A stretch of DNA of 64,000 nucleotides from the NCBI RefSeq assembly GCF_900095825.1, contig NZ_LT608315.1, positions 1,600,311 to 1,664,310 of the forward strand. Reading direction: 5' to 3'. The stretch comes from Acidaminococcus massiliensis. GTDB taxonomy: Bacteria > Bacillota > Negativicutes > Acidaminococcales > Acidaminococcaceae. The position numbers and the translations under genes are program-made. Below are positions 35,942 through 44,270 of this stretch, piece by piece (the first letter of the stretch is position 1; each line of letters starts with the position of its first letter). The notes under the pieces are model-generated. The model searched no databases. It worked only from the letters and a program-made list of their open reading frames with translations, and was not told the DNA's origin.

Positions 35942-37348
35942 ATGATTGGGAAAAAGAAGGGCTTTCAGATTCCACATGTATTTGTGATTTTGTTTAGCAT
36001 GATTTTGATTGCAACGGCTATGACTTATTTTGTTCCAGCGGGGACCTTTGTTCGGCTTAAAAATGCAGCCGGCAATACTATGGTAGATCCCAAGAGCTTT
36101 GCTTATGTAGCACAGCATCCTATCAGTTTCTTGGAAATTCCCATGTACATTGCCAAATCATTGGTTTCCAGTTCAACGATTATTTGGATGCTAGTAACGG
36201 GTACTGGAGCTGCTGAAGTTGCTTTGGCAACAGGGGCCTTCGACGTAGGCATCAAGATCATGATCAACAAATTTAAAAATCAACAGATGCTGCTGCTGAT
36301 TGGGACCATTATTCTGTTTGGTATTTATGGCATGCGGCAAAATCCGGTAGGGATGGTCGGGTTTGTACCCATCTTGATTCTTTTCTGCCGATTGTGCGGT
36401 TTTGATGCCATGGTTGCAGTGTCCATCATTGTGGCGGCGGCTGGCTGTTGTCAAAGCATTGGACCAGTGGCTCCCGCGACCACGATGGTAGCCCAAAGTA
36501 TTGCAGAACTGCCCATCTTTTCCGGCATTGGATACCGTCTTCTTGTTTGTGCGGCTTTTTTGTTCGTTACCGGTGTCTATATCGTTCGATATGCGAAAAA
36601 AGTACAGGCCCATCCGGAATTGAGCTTAGTACGGGATATGGAGGATGACTGGAAGAAAAATCATAAGGAAGAAGCTGATATCGCCGAAGTGCCTCGGATG
36701 ACGGGTTACCAAAAAATGGTTGTCGTCGCATTCATTTCATTAACGGCATTGCAGGTTTATGGCGGGATATTCTGGCAATGGAAAAATGTGGAAACGTCTG
36801 CCCAATTCATCCTGATGGCTGTCATTTGCGGTCTTGTCGGTCATTTATCACCCAGTCAGATTGCCAGATCTTTCAGTAAAGGTGCTGAAAAAATGATGGT
36901 TGCAGGCCTGATGATCGGGATTGCTACTTCTATTGCCAAAATCCTTGCCGATGGGAAGATTATAGATACTATTGTCCTTTCCATTGCAAGTGTCCTTTCT
37001 TATGCACCCAATTTTTTACAAGGACCCATCATGTTTGTTGCTAATGTACTGATCAATATTTTCATCCCGTCAGGATCAGGGCAGGCAGCTACCGTCATGC
37101 CTTTATTTATTCCGGTGGCAGATATTATCGGGATGACTCGTCAGACATGTGTGTTGGCTTTTAATTGCGGAGATGGTCTCGGTAATTATTTCCTTCCCCA
37201 GTCCTCTGCATTGATGGCCAATTTGATGGTTGCCGGCATCAGCTACAGTACATGGATGAAATTCTTTGGCAAATTGTTTGGCCTTTGGTTCCTTCTGGCC
37301 TGTATTGCATGCTCTCTGGCACAGGTCTTTCATTATGGACCGTTTTAA
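35942..37348 (+). CDS. YfcC-family membrane transporter, copy 2
   Basis: The 468-residue polytopic carrier starts after GGGAGGGAG. It is a paralogue of the protein at 24083: FVILFSMILIATAMTYFVPAGTFVRL, GMRQNPVGMVGFVPILILFCRLCGFDAMV, VAPATTMVAQSIAELPIFSG and the C-terminal NIFIPSGSGQAATVMPLFIPVADIIGMTRQTCVLAFNCGDGLGN. Two charged loops differ from copy 1 and the WSEQ motif is replaced by MRQNP, so the substrates may differ. It is followed by an M28-like and an M20 peptidase gene on the same strand, a small uptake-and-hydrolysis unit. Confidence 0.85.
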   Translation: MIGKKKGFQIPHVFVILFSMILIATAMTYFVPAGTFVRLKNAAGNTMVDPKSFAYVAQHPISFLEIPMYIAKSLVSSSTIIWMLVTGTGAAEVALATGAFDVGIKIMINKFKNQQMLLLIGTIILFGIYGMRQNPVGMVGFVPILILFCRLCGFDAMVAVSIIVAAAGCCQSIGPVAPATTMVAQSIAELPIFSGIGYRLLVCAAFLFVTGVYIVRYAKKVQAHPELSLVRDMEDDWKKNHKEEADIAEVPRMTGYQKMVVVAFISLTALQVYGGIFWQWKNVETSAQFILMAVICGLVGHLSPSQIARSFSKGAEKMMVAGLMIGIATSIAKILADGKIIDTIVLSIASVLSYAPNFLQGPIMFVANVLINIFIPSGSGQAATVMPLFIPVADIIGMTRQTCVLAFNCGDGLGNYFLPQSSALMANLMVAGISYSTWMKFFGKLFGLWFLLACIACSLAQVFHYGPF

Positions 37349-37398
37349 TGATTTTTTCTAAATATACATTCTTTTAAGGGATGAAGGAGATCGATTGC

Positions 37399-39150
37399 AT
37401 GAAAACTGCGATAAGGATGGAAGCCGATAAAATTGTTGGCGAACTAAAAGAAAAGAATATGCTGGAAACCATTGAAAAATTCAATCAGCTGTATCGATAT
37501 ACTGGTTCTTCAGCAGGGGAAGAAGCCGCCGCTTATTTGAAAGAAAAGCTGGATGCATATGGTATTGAAAATAAGATGTATGAATATGAGGCATTCCTCG
37601 GTATTCCTGTTGAAACAGAAGTAGCCGTCGTTTCACCAGAGCCTATGGAAATCAGGGCGATTGGGGATGTGTTTTCAGGATCCTGCAATCATTTGGAAGG
37701 TCCGTTGTATTACGATTATTTTTGTGAATATAAAGAGCTCACTGATTTGGAACAGCAAGAGCGATTGAAAGCCTGTAAGGGTAAAATCGTCCTGACCAGA
37801 GATAAGGCGGATTTTATCAATAAGGCTTATCAGGCAGGAGCCCTGGCCATACTGCATATCAGTATGACCAAAGGTGGATATATCCATCACTCGGGAATCG
37901 GCACTGTCTGGGGAAATCCGTCGACAGCGGATTTAAATCGGCACACCTTTGCACTCGCTGCGGGGATCAGCTATGAAGATGGCGAAAAACTGATTGAAAT
38001 GGTCCAAAAGGGACCAGTCATTGTCCAATTAAGCATCCATACAGATAATACCATCCGTACAAGCCACATGCCCATGGCTGTGATACGAGGCCAGTCTGAG
38101 AAATACATCTTGATTTCCTGCCATTATGATTCATGGTATGAAGGAATCACAGATAATGCGGTCAGTGATGCGATTGCTTTGGAACTGGCCAGGGTACTGC
38201 ATAGCCATAGAAATGAACTGAAACGTACTATCCGTATCTGCTGGTGGTCCGGCCATTCTGATGGCCGGTATGCCGGATCAGCCTGGTTCTGCGACAGAGA
38301 ATGGGCTGATTTGCAGAAAAACTGTATGGGTCATGTGAATCTTGATTTGACAGGATGCAAACTGGCAAAGCAGATCCGTGCTCGTACCACCTGTATGGAG
38401 GGAAAAGAATTTACAGGGACGCTGATCGAAGAGTTTACCGGTGTTCAGCCGGAGCAGTATATCCCGATGGTACGGGGTGCCGATCAGAGTTTTTTAGGGG
38501 TGGATGTCCCGATTTCCATTATGCTGAAGTATGAACCCAAAGACAATGAACGGGTATCGAATTGCCCCAGCGGAGGACCTTGGTGGCATACAGACCAGGA
38601 TACCATTGATAAACTGGATCCGAAAATCATGATGCGGGATGCCAAACTCAATGGAATCATAGCAGTCTTATTGGCAAACAGCGCCATTTATCCAGTGAAA
38701 TTGCTGCCTTTTGTAAGTGAAATGCAAAGGTTCCTAATGGAAATTCAGGAGAAAATCTCGGAAGAATTTGATTTGGACCAGGTCATGGACGAATTGGAAA
38801 TCACAAAGAGACAGCTGGCTATTTTTGAAAAAGAGCTTCAAGGGAGAAGTACGGAAACAGATGGAATCATCAAGCTGGTTGCAGGTGAACTGGTACGATT
38901 AACCTATACTCGGGTGGACCGTTTCAGTCAGGATCCGGCTGTGGCTGAAAAGCCTTTTCCCGGATTGCGCGAGGCTGTAGGATTGACACGGGAGAACTGC
39001 CGTGCAGAACTTTACTTGGCTGTCGGCACTACTTTTGTACGGCAGTGCAACCGTATTGTTTATGGTCTGCAGCAAATCCAGCGAATGATTGAGCTGCAGC
39101 TGTGTGAATGGAAAAAAGGGAATGAAAAAAATCCTTCTCAGGCTGGATAG
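37399..39150 (+). CDS. Divergent M28-like peptidase with PA-type insertion (copy 3)
   Basis: The 583-residue protein starts at 37399, with AAGGAG nine bases before it; the ATG at 37381 contains that site and is too early. It is the intact paralogue of the broken gene at 21857. The layout is an N-terminal helix pair, a PA-like insert (to about residue 215), then the M28 domain with SCHYDSWYEGITDNAVSDA, WWSGHSDGRYAGS (instead of the Glu-Glu motif), HVNLDLTGC and GGPWWHTDQD, and a helical C-terminal 120 residues. It is cytoplasmic, with no signal peptide. It probably hydrolyses a product imported by the YfcC carrier upstream. Confidence 0.75.
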   Translation: MKTAIRMEADKIVGELKEKNMLETIEKFNQLYRYTGSSAGEEAAAYLKEKLDAYGIENKMYEYEAFLGIPVETEVAVVSPEPMEIRAIGDVFSGSCNHLEGPLYYDYFCEYKELTDLEQQERLKACKGKIVLTRDKADFINKAYQAGALAILHISMTKGGYIHHSGIGTVWGNPSTADLNRHTFALAAGISYEDGEKLIEMVQKGPVIVQLSIHTDNTIRTSHMPMAVIRGQSEKYILISCHYDSWYEGITDNAVSDAIALELARVLHSHRNELKRTIRICWWSGHSDGRYAGSAWFCDREWADLQKNCMGHVNLDLTGCKLAKQIRARTTCMEGKEFTGTLIEEFTGVQPEQYIPMVRGADQSFLGVDVPISIMLKYEPKDNERVSNCPSGGPWWHTDQDTIDKLDPKIMMRDAKLNGIIAVLLANSAIYPVKLLPFVSEMQRFLMEIQEKISEEFDLDQVMDELEITKRQLAIFEKELQGRSTETDGIIKLVAGELVRLTYTRVDRFSQDPAVAEKPFPGLREAVGLTRENCRAELYLAVGTTFVRQCNRIVYGLQQIQRMIELQLCEWKKGNEKNPSQAG

Positions 39151-39261
39151 CGTAATCAGTAAGAAAAATGTGCAGCTGACGGCATAAGCAATCCGTTCTG
39201 CTGCATCGTATGAAAGACATTGCTATAGGGACGAAGATTTTACATTTGTGGGAAGGGGTGT

Positions 39262-40449
39262 ATGGTTATTGTGAAGTATGAAGGACTTTATGAGAATTGC
39301 CAAAAGTCCCTGCAGGATTTCATAGATTTCTGGGGGAAAATGGTAAATATAGACTGCGGGTCCCGTTATGGCAGTGGGATCAACCAAGTGGTATATTTGT
39401 TGGCGGAAAAATTTCAAAAGCTGGATCCTCAGGAAATGCAGATCATACCAATGGAAAATCCGGCTGAAGGGTCTCACCTATTGGTCACTTTCAAGGGGAA
39501 AGGCAAAGGCAGGATTTTGGCAGGTGCACATTTAGATACAGTTTTTCCCAAAGGGACTGCCGCTCAACGGCCATTTCGGATTGAGGGAGATTGGGTGAAA
39601 GGGCCTGGCTGTGCCGATTGCAAAAGCGGTGTGACCATGCTGCTGTTCGCCATGAAACAGCTGCGGAAAATAAATTTCACTGATTTTGATACCATTACCT
39701 TCTTATTTAACGGGGACGAAGAAATCGGTTCTTATGACAGTCGTAAAATCTTGCAAAAGCTGGCGCCCGGATATGACTGCTTTTTATGCTGTGAATCCGG
39801 ACAGGAGGGGGATGGAATCGTCCAGGCAAGGAAAGGTTCCAATCGTTTAAAACTGGAAGTACATGGGATGGCTTCTCACGCTGGCAGTGCACCTGATAAG
39901 GGGCACAGTGCCCTGATGGAAATCCTTTGCCAGATTCCTCGGATCAAAGAATTGGAAAGACCGGAAATCGGGACTACGATTAATTTCACACTGATCAATG
40001 GTGGTACAGCTGATAATATTATTCCTGATTATGTTTGTGCTGTAGCCGATGTACGTATTGCCCGTCTTGAAGAAGTTAACCGGATTAGAAATGGATTGGA
40101 AAAAATCTCTGCACAGCCCCAAACTCCAGGTACGGCGGTAAAAGCAAAGCTGCTGGACGGCACTCCGCCATTTTTCCTCAATGAGGGAACGGATAGATTG
40201 GTCTTCCTTGCCCAAAATATTTATGCTGAATTGGGAAAAAAATTAAAAGTAGTCCGTGCTGGGGGAGCTTCAGATGCAAATTGGGCAGCTTTTTCAGGGC
40301 TGATTGCTATAGATGGATTTGGTGCAGTCAAAGGCGGAAAAAACCATACCCCCCAAGAATGTGTTTCTCTGAGCAGTGTCGTTCCCCGCATGTATTTGTT
40401 GAGCAGAATGTTCATGGAGTTGGGATCGGGGATTCCTGAGAAGGGATGA
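39262..40449 (+). CDS. Glutamate carboxypeptidase-like M20 peptidase (CPG2 type)
   Basis: The 395-residue enzyme closely follows carboxypeptidase G2 in layout: GAHLDTVFPKGTAAQRPFRIEGDWVKGPGCADCKSG (first His and bridging Asp), FLFNGDEEIGSYDSRKI (catalytic and ligand Glu), CCESGQ (ligand Glu), a dimer domain with GMASHAGSAPDKGHSAL, and KGGKNHTPQE (last His). All five zinc ligands are present. CPG2 removes C-terminal glutamate from folates and p-aminobenzoyl-glutamate. Unlike secreted CPG2 it has no signal peptide, so it would work on imported substrate. An AbgT-family carrier is encoded at 6358. The start follows GGAAGGGG. Confidence 0.85.
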   Translation: MVIVKYEGLYENCQKSLQDFIDFWGKMVNIDCGSRYGSGINQVVYLLAEKFQKLDPQEMQIIPMENPAEGSHLLVTFKGKGKGRILAGAHLDTVFPKGTAAQRPFRIEGDWVKGPGCADCKSGVTMLLFAMKQLRKINFTDFDTITFLFNGDEEIGSYDSRKILQKLAPGYDCFLCCESGQEGDGIVQARKGSNRLKLEVHGMASHAGSAPDKGHSALMEILCQIPRIKELERPEIGTTINFTLINGGTADNIIPDYVCAVADVRIARLEEVNRIRNGLEKISAQPQTPGTAVKAKLLDGTPPFFLNEGTDRLVFLAQNIYAELGKKLKVVRAGGASDANWAAFSGLIAIDGFGAVKGGKNHTPQECVSLSSVVPRMYLLSRMFMELGSGIPEKG

Positions 40450-40524
40450 TAAAGATATTTAGCACAACCGAAATCGCTCCTTCCGAAGTAGATGGGCTCA
40501 GAGGAATCCCAATGAGATGGAAAT

Positions 40525-40573
40525 AAAAAAGAAGCGCTGCCAGTAATTTTTTACGGGGCAGCGCTTCTTTTTT
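40525..40573. terminator. Strong bidirectional terminator
   Basis: AAAAAAGAAGCGCTGCC and GGCAGCGCTTCTTTTTT pair perfectly around a 15-base loop. It ends the M20 gene transcript on the plus strand and the small broken gene on the minus strand. Confidence 0.92.
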
Positions 40574-40780
40574 CACGGATTACATACTTTGCAGGGGACA
40601 TACCCCTCATTGACCGCTTCTTCTTGGGAGTCAATCTCTACGAAATTGCCGATGCTTGATGGTCTGGCAGTCATCCTGGTGGAATTTCATGGTGCGGGGA
40701 TTGCCCAGATAGGCAAAGACCGGCAGAGCCAGCAGCAGAGTGAAAAGCAGGGTCAGGAATAGGATGGAAAACCTTTTCAT
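40573..40780 (-). pseudogene. Small exported Ada-type metal-binding protein, frameshifted
   Basis: The ATG at 40780 opens a signal peptide (MKRFSILFLTLLFTLLLALPVFA) followed by YLGNPRTMKFHQDDCQTIK. The frame then breaks near 40655; removing one base gives IGNFVEIDSQEEAVNEGYVPCKVCNP and a stop at 40573. The rejoined product of about 68 residues has the H...DC...C-x-x-C pattern of the Ada zinc-binding fold, often found in small proteins beside nucleases or DNA-uptake genes. The gene is inactive as sequenced. Confidence 0.7.
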
Positions 40781-40885
40781 AGACCAACTATATAAAGTCA
40801 AGCCAATTTTAAAATAAATTTCAGTTGCTATGGATCTTGGCAAAAGGGCGCACCTACCCAAGCCCCCTCTTGTGGGCTTAAAAAA

Positions 40886-42055
40886 TCAAGCTAAATAAGG
40901 GCAGCCACTAATACCAAGCCGGTAAATCAATCGGATCAGTTTCTTGGCTACATGGGACAAAGCGACTTTGTAAGGTTTGTGTTCTGACAGTTTCTTTTCA
41001 AGGTATTCTTTGAATTTCGGTACGTTCTGTGCAACCAGGCGGGCGGCAAGGTACAGTGTCTTTCGCAGATAGGGGGATCCTCTTTTTTCCATCTTGTTAT
41101 GCTTCGAATGGTAGTTTCCAGAGTCATGTTTGGAAGGTGACATCCCTGCGTAAGCCAGGAGCTTGTCGACATCCGGAAAACGCTTGAAATCACCAACTTC
41201 GCCCAGAATGCTGGCACAAAGGGTATAACCGATCCCTGGTATGTCAATAATCGAAGATTCTTCCTGGTCCACCATTTCCTTAAGCTTCTCATCGATTTCA
41301 GCGATATGCTGCTTCAACACTTCAATATCCGTAATGGTATGGACGAGTTCCATAGAAGCCGAAAGTGAGACTTTACCGATAGAACGGCATGCTGCCTGGT
41401 GGATTTCCAAAGCCTTGCTTTTGTCAAATCTCCCCTGGGAGGCATCACTTAACAGGTGCGTCAGCCGCTTCATGCTGCAATGAGCAATCTGTTCATGGCC
41501 AGGATAGGCTTTTAGAAGCGCATAGATTGAAGCAAGATGGATGGAAGATGTCAGCCCTTCCAGCTCTGGGAATAAAATCGTAACCAGACGGGAAACTGAT
41601 ATCTTTAGCTTGGAACACTTCTGCATGGTTTGAGATCTGTAACGAGAGAGTGATTTCATTTCCTCGTTATGGTACAATGAAGAAGAGTAGGTTTGGGATC
41701 CTTTCCCTGACACAATCATCTGTGCAATAGCGCAGGCATCGACTTTATCAGTCTTGGTTTTACGCAGGCTGAATCCTTGCTTGTATCTATTCGTGAGAAG
41801 CGGATTGAAAGTGAGCAGTGGAAGGTCATGTTCTGAGATGAAATGGGCGAGATTCGAGGAATAGTGACCGGTTGCTTCCAATCCTACTCTTATTTTATCT
41901 TTTGGAATGCCCAGTTCAGAAATCTTGGAAAGGAGCATGTCAAAGCCTTCCCGTGAATTGGGAAATGTAAAAGATTCAACTGTTTTCAATGCATCCGAGT
42001 CAATGATACAGCAGTCATGTTTCCGCTTTGCAACGTCAATTCCGATACAAAGCAT
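40886..42055 (-). CDS. IS110-family DEDD transposase
   Basis: The 389-residue protein starts at 42055 after AGGAGGTTGA. The N-terminal RuvC-like DEDD domain shows CIGIDVAKRKHDCCIID (first Asp), GLEATGHYSSNLAHF (Glu) and KTDKVDACAIAQMI (last two Asp). A coiled linker follows, then the C-terminal transposase_20 domain with SIIDIPGIGYTLCASILGEVGDFKRFPDVDKLLAYAGMSPSKHDSGNY, which holds the catalytic-serine region, and KRGSPYLRKTLYLAA. All catalytic positions appear intact, so it is probably active. An upstream in-frame extension to 42289 is only the translated non-coding region. Confidence 0.93.
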   Translation of the reverse strand: MLCIGIDVAKRKHDCCIIDSDALKTVESFTFPNSREGFDMLLSKISELGIPKDKIRVGLEATGHYSSNLAHFISEHDLPLLTFNPLLTNRYKQGFSLRKTKTDKVDACAIAQMIVSGKGSQTYSSSLYHNEEMKSLSRYRSQTMQKCSKLKISVSRLVTILFPELEGLTSSIHLASIYALLKAYPGHEQIAHCSMKRLTHLLSDASQGRFDKSKALEIHQAACRSIGKVSLSASMELVHTITDIEVLKQHIAEIDEKLKEMVDQEESSIIDIPGIGYTLCASILGEVGDFKRFPDVDKLLAYAGMSPSKHDSGNYHSKHNKMEKRGSPYLRKTLYLAARLVAQNVPKFKEYLEKKLSEHKPYKVALSHVAKKLIRLIYRLGISGCPYLA

Positions 42056-42106
42056 AAAAATCAACCTCCTTTTTTTGAATTGGCAGCTGTGCATCAAAGC
42101 CACAGA

Positions 42107-42240
42107 GACTTCATCATAATGTATCCTCGCTAGATATGAACCGTCGAGCGGTATCCAACTCATTAACAAATTGAATGAAGTCTGTGGTCGGACTCTACGA
42201 AAACCGTCAAGCGGTAGGGGTTCGCAACCGATCCACAGCT
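42107..42240 (-). ncRNA. Candidate IS110 bridge RNA
   Basis: The region before the transposase start folds, on the transposase strand, into two successive branched hairpins. The first (42182-42238) closes with CTGTGG(A)TCGG/CCGACCACAG and holds an inner GCGAA...ACCGcttgaCGGT...TTCGT stem. The second (42107-42182) closes with GACTTCAT(T)CA/TGATGAAGTC and holds GATACCGctcgaCGGT...TATC. Two similar inner hairpins with ACCG/CGGT arms and internal loops fit the two-loop plan of IS110 bridge RNAs, which guide donor and target choice. The fold is drawn by eye. Confidence 0.55.
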
Positions 42241-42313
42241 CCATTCTAATCGTACCGTAATTCACTATAAAAGAGAATATCTGGTACAACTCTATTATAC
42301 GAGGAGGTCAGCC

Positions 42314-44266
42314 TCATTCTCCCACATTGGGCAGCGGTCCGCCGCTGTTCCGTCTCTGCCACTGGTAGCCCAGGAACAGGATGACGATGCCGATCAGGTC
42401 GGTCATGCTGCCGGGGATGATCAGGCAGAGCCCGCCGATGAAGAAGGCTATCCGCTGGAGGACGTTCAGGGGATGCTGGCAGAAGCCGATCATGGCCAGG
42501 GACAGGCCCCACATGCCGATGATGGCGGTCACCATGGCCATCAGGATGGTGGGGGCGGTGGCGTTGATCATCAGCAGCTGGGGTGCCAATACGAAGATAT
42601 AGGGCACCACGAAGGCGGCAATGGCCAATTTTGCTGCGGTGACCCCGGTCTTCATGGGGTTGGCGCCGGCAATCCCGGCCCCTGCGTAGGCTGCCAGGGC
42701 CACAGGAGGCGTCACGTCAGCCACGATCCCGAAGTAGAAGGCAAACATATGGGCGGCCAGCACGGGTACATGCATCTGGACCAGGGCCGGAGCGGCAATG
42801 GTGGAAGTGATGACATAGTTGGCGGTGGTGGGTACGCCCATGCCCAGGATCAGGGAGGTGATCATGGTGAAGAACATGGCCGGGAGCATCTTCCCGCCTG
42901 CCAGATCCAGCAGGGCGGTGGCCAGTTTCAGGCCCACGCCGGTCTTGGTCACCACACCGATGATGATGCCGGCAGAGGCGCAGGCAATCAATACGCCTAG
43001 GACGGACTGGGCACCCACGATCAGGCCTTCTACAAACTGTTTGAAGGTAATGCGGGTGTTCTTCCGCAGGCAGGCGCAAACGATGGTCAGGCCGATGGCG
43101 TACAGGGCGGCCCGCATGGGGGTGTACCCGGTGACCAGCAGATAGACGATGACGATCAGGGGAAGGGCCAGGTGCCCTTTTTCTCTCAGCAGAGGGCCGA
43201 ACTTGGGCAGTTCTTCCCGGGGAGTCCCTTTTAGACCGTATTTCTTGGCTTCATAATGGACGCTGAGCCAGATGCCGGTATAGTACAGCAGGGCCGGGAT
43301 CACCGCAGCCTTGACCACTTCGATGTAGGGGACGCCTACGAATTCCGCCATCAGGAAGGCGGCGGCGCCCATGACCGGCGGCATCAGCTGGCCTCCCGTG
43401 GAGGCGGCGGCTTCTACGGCACCGGCAAAGGAAGGACGGTAGCCCAGTTTCTTCATCATGGGGATGGTGAAGGAACCGGTGCCGGCCACGTTGGCCACAG
43501 AGGAGCCGGATACGGTGCCCATGAGGCCGGAGGAGAGCACGGCCACTTTGGCGGGACCGCCCACGGCCCAACCGGCCAATGCGTTGGCAAAGTCGATGAA
43601 GAACTTGCCCAGGCCGGTGGCATCCAGATAAGCTCCGAACAGGATGAACAGGAAGATGAAGGTGGAGGAGACCCCCATGGGGACCCCGAAGATCCCTTCG
43701 GTGGTGAAATACAGATGGCTCACCAGTTCGTCAAAGGAGACCCCTCTGTGGGCCAGGATCCCAGGCATATAGGGACCTAGGAAGGCATAGGCCAGGAAGA
43801 CCAGGGCCACGGTGAGCATGGGCCAGCCCACGGTGCGCCGGGTGGCTTCAAAGACCAAAAGGACCCCGATGACGCCGATGGCGATATCCGTAGGGGTGTT
43901 CATCCCGGCCCGGGTGACCAGTTCTTTGTAGTTGACCACCAGATACATGGTGGCTACGACGGAAAGGACGGCCAGGATTGCATCCAGGGGATTCATCTTT
44001 TCCCGGGACCAGGATTTCCGAGCCGGATAGAGCAGGAAAATCAGCACCAGGCCGAAGCACAGGTGGATGGTCCGCTGGAGATGGGCGTCCAATACGCCGA
44101 AGATGGCGGTGTACAGCTGGAAGCCGGAAAAAAGGATACAGACGGTGCAGATGATGTAATGCCAGATTCCCACAGGATCCCGTTTGTCCGATTCTTTGTC
44201 GAATTTCTGCATGACTTCTTCCGCAGACATGCCGGCATCCGGGGCTTTTTTCTTTTCTTCAGTCAT
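42314..44266 (-). CDS. TRAP transporter fused permease (TAXI type)
   Basis: The 650-residue membrane protein fuses the small DctQ-like part and the large DctM-like part. Signatures are DIAIGVIGVLLVFEATRRTVGWPM, FFIDFANALAGWAVGGPAKVAVLSSGLMGTVSGSSVANVAGTGSFTIPMMKKLGYRPSFAGAVEAAASTGGQLMPPVMGAAAFLMAEF and a C-terminal set of helices. The start at 44266 has AAGGA before it; ATGs further upstream lie at 44314 and 44284. With the DUF1850 protein and the TAXI binding protein upstream it forms a Na+-driven importer, most often for carboxylates such as glutamate or 2-oxoglutarate. Confidence 0.9.
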   Translation of the reverse strand: MTEEKKKAPDAGMSAEEVMQKFDKESDKRDPVGIWHYIICTVCILFSGFQLYTAIFGVLDAHLQRTIHLCFGLVLIFLLYPARKSWSREKMNPLDAILAVLSVVATMYLVVNYKELVTRAGMNTPTDIAIGVIGVLLVFEATRRTVGWPMLTVALVFLAYAFLGPYMPGILAHRGVSFDELVSHLYFTTEGIFGVPMGVSSTFIFLFILFGAYLDATGLGKFFIDFANALAGWAVGGPAKVAVLSSGLMGTVSGSSVANVAGTGSFTIPMMKKLGYRPSFAGAVEAAASTGGQLMPPVMGAAAFLMAEFVGVPYIEVVKAAVIPALLYYTGIWLSVHYEAKKYGLKGTPREELPKFGPLLREKGHLALPLIVIVYLLVTGYTPMRAALYAIGLTIVCACLRKNTRITFKQFVEGLIVGAQSVLGVLIACASAGIIIGVVTKTGVGLKLATALLDLAGGKMLPAMFFTMITSLILGMGVPTTANYVITSTIAAPALVQMHVPVLAAHMFAFYFGIVADVTPPVALAAYAGAGIAGANPMKTGVTAAKLAIAAFVVPYIFVLAPQLLMINATAPTILMAMVTAIIGMWGLSLAMIGFCQHPLNVLQRIAFFIGGLCLIIPGSMTDLIGIVILFLGYQWQRRNSGGPLPNVGE

Positions 44267-44270
44267 ACAA

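Larger units (their letters stand above)
40860..42300 (-). mobile_element. IS110-family insertion sequence
   Basis: It consists of one DEDD transposase gene and a structured non-coding 5' region of about 240 bases. IS110 elements have no terminal inverted repeats and make no normal target duplications, so the ends given are estimates between the flanking features. It lies directly downstream of the TRAP permease gene on the same strand, and no intrinsic terminator is visible between them. Confidence 0.75.

Noticed and set aside
40886-42289. Transposase starting at 42289 (467 codons)
   Set aside because: The extra 78 codons run through the structured non-coding end. The ATG at 42055 has a strong ribosome site and the canonical IS110 N-terminus.
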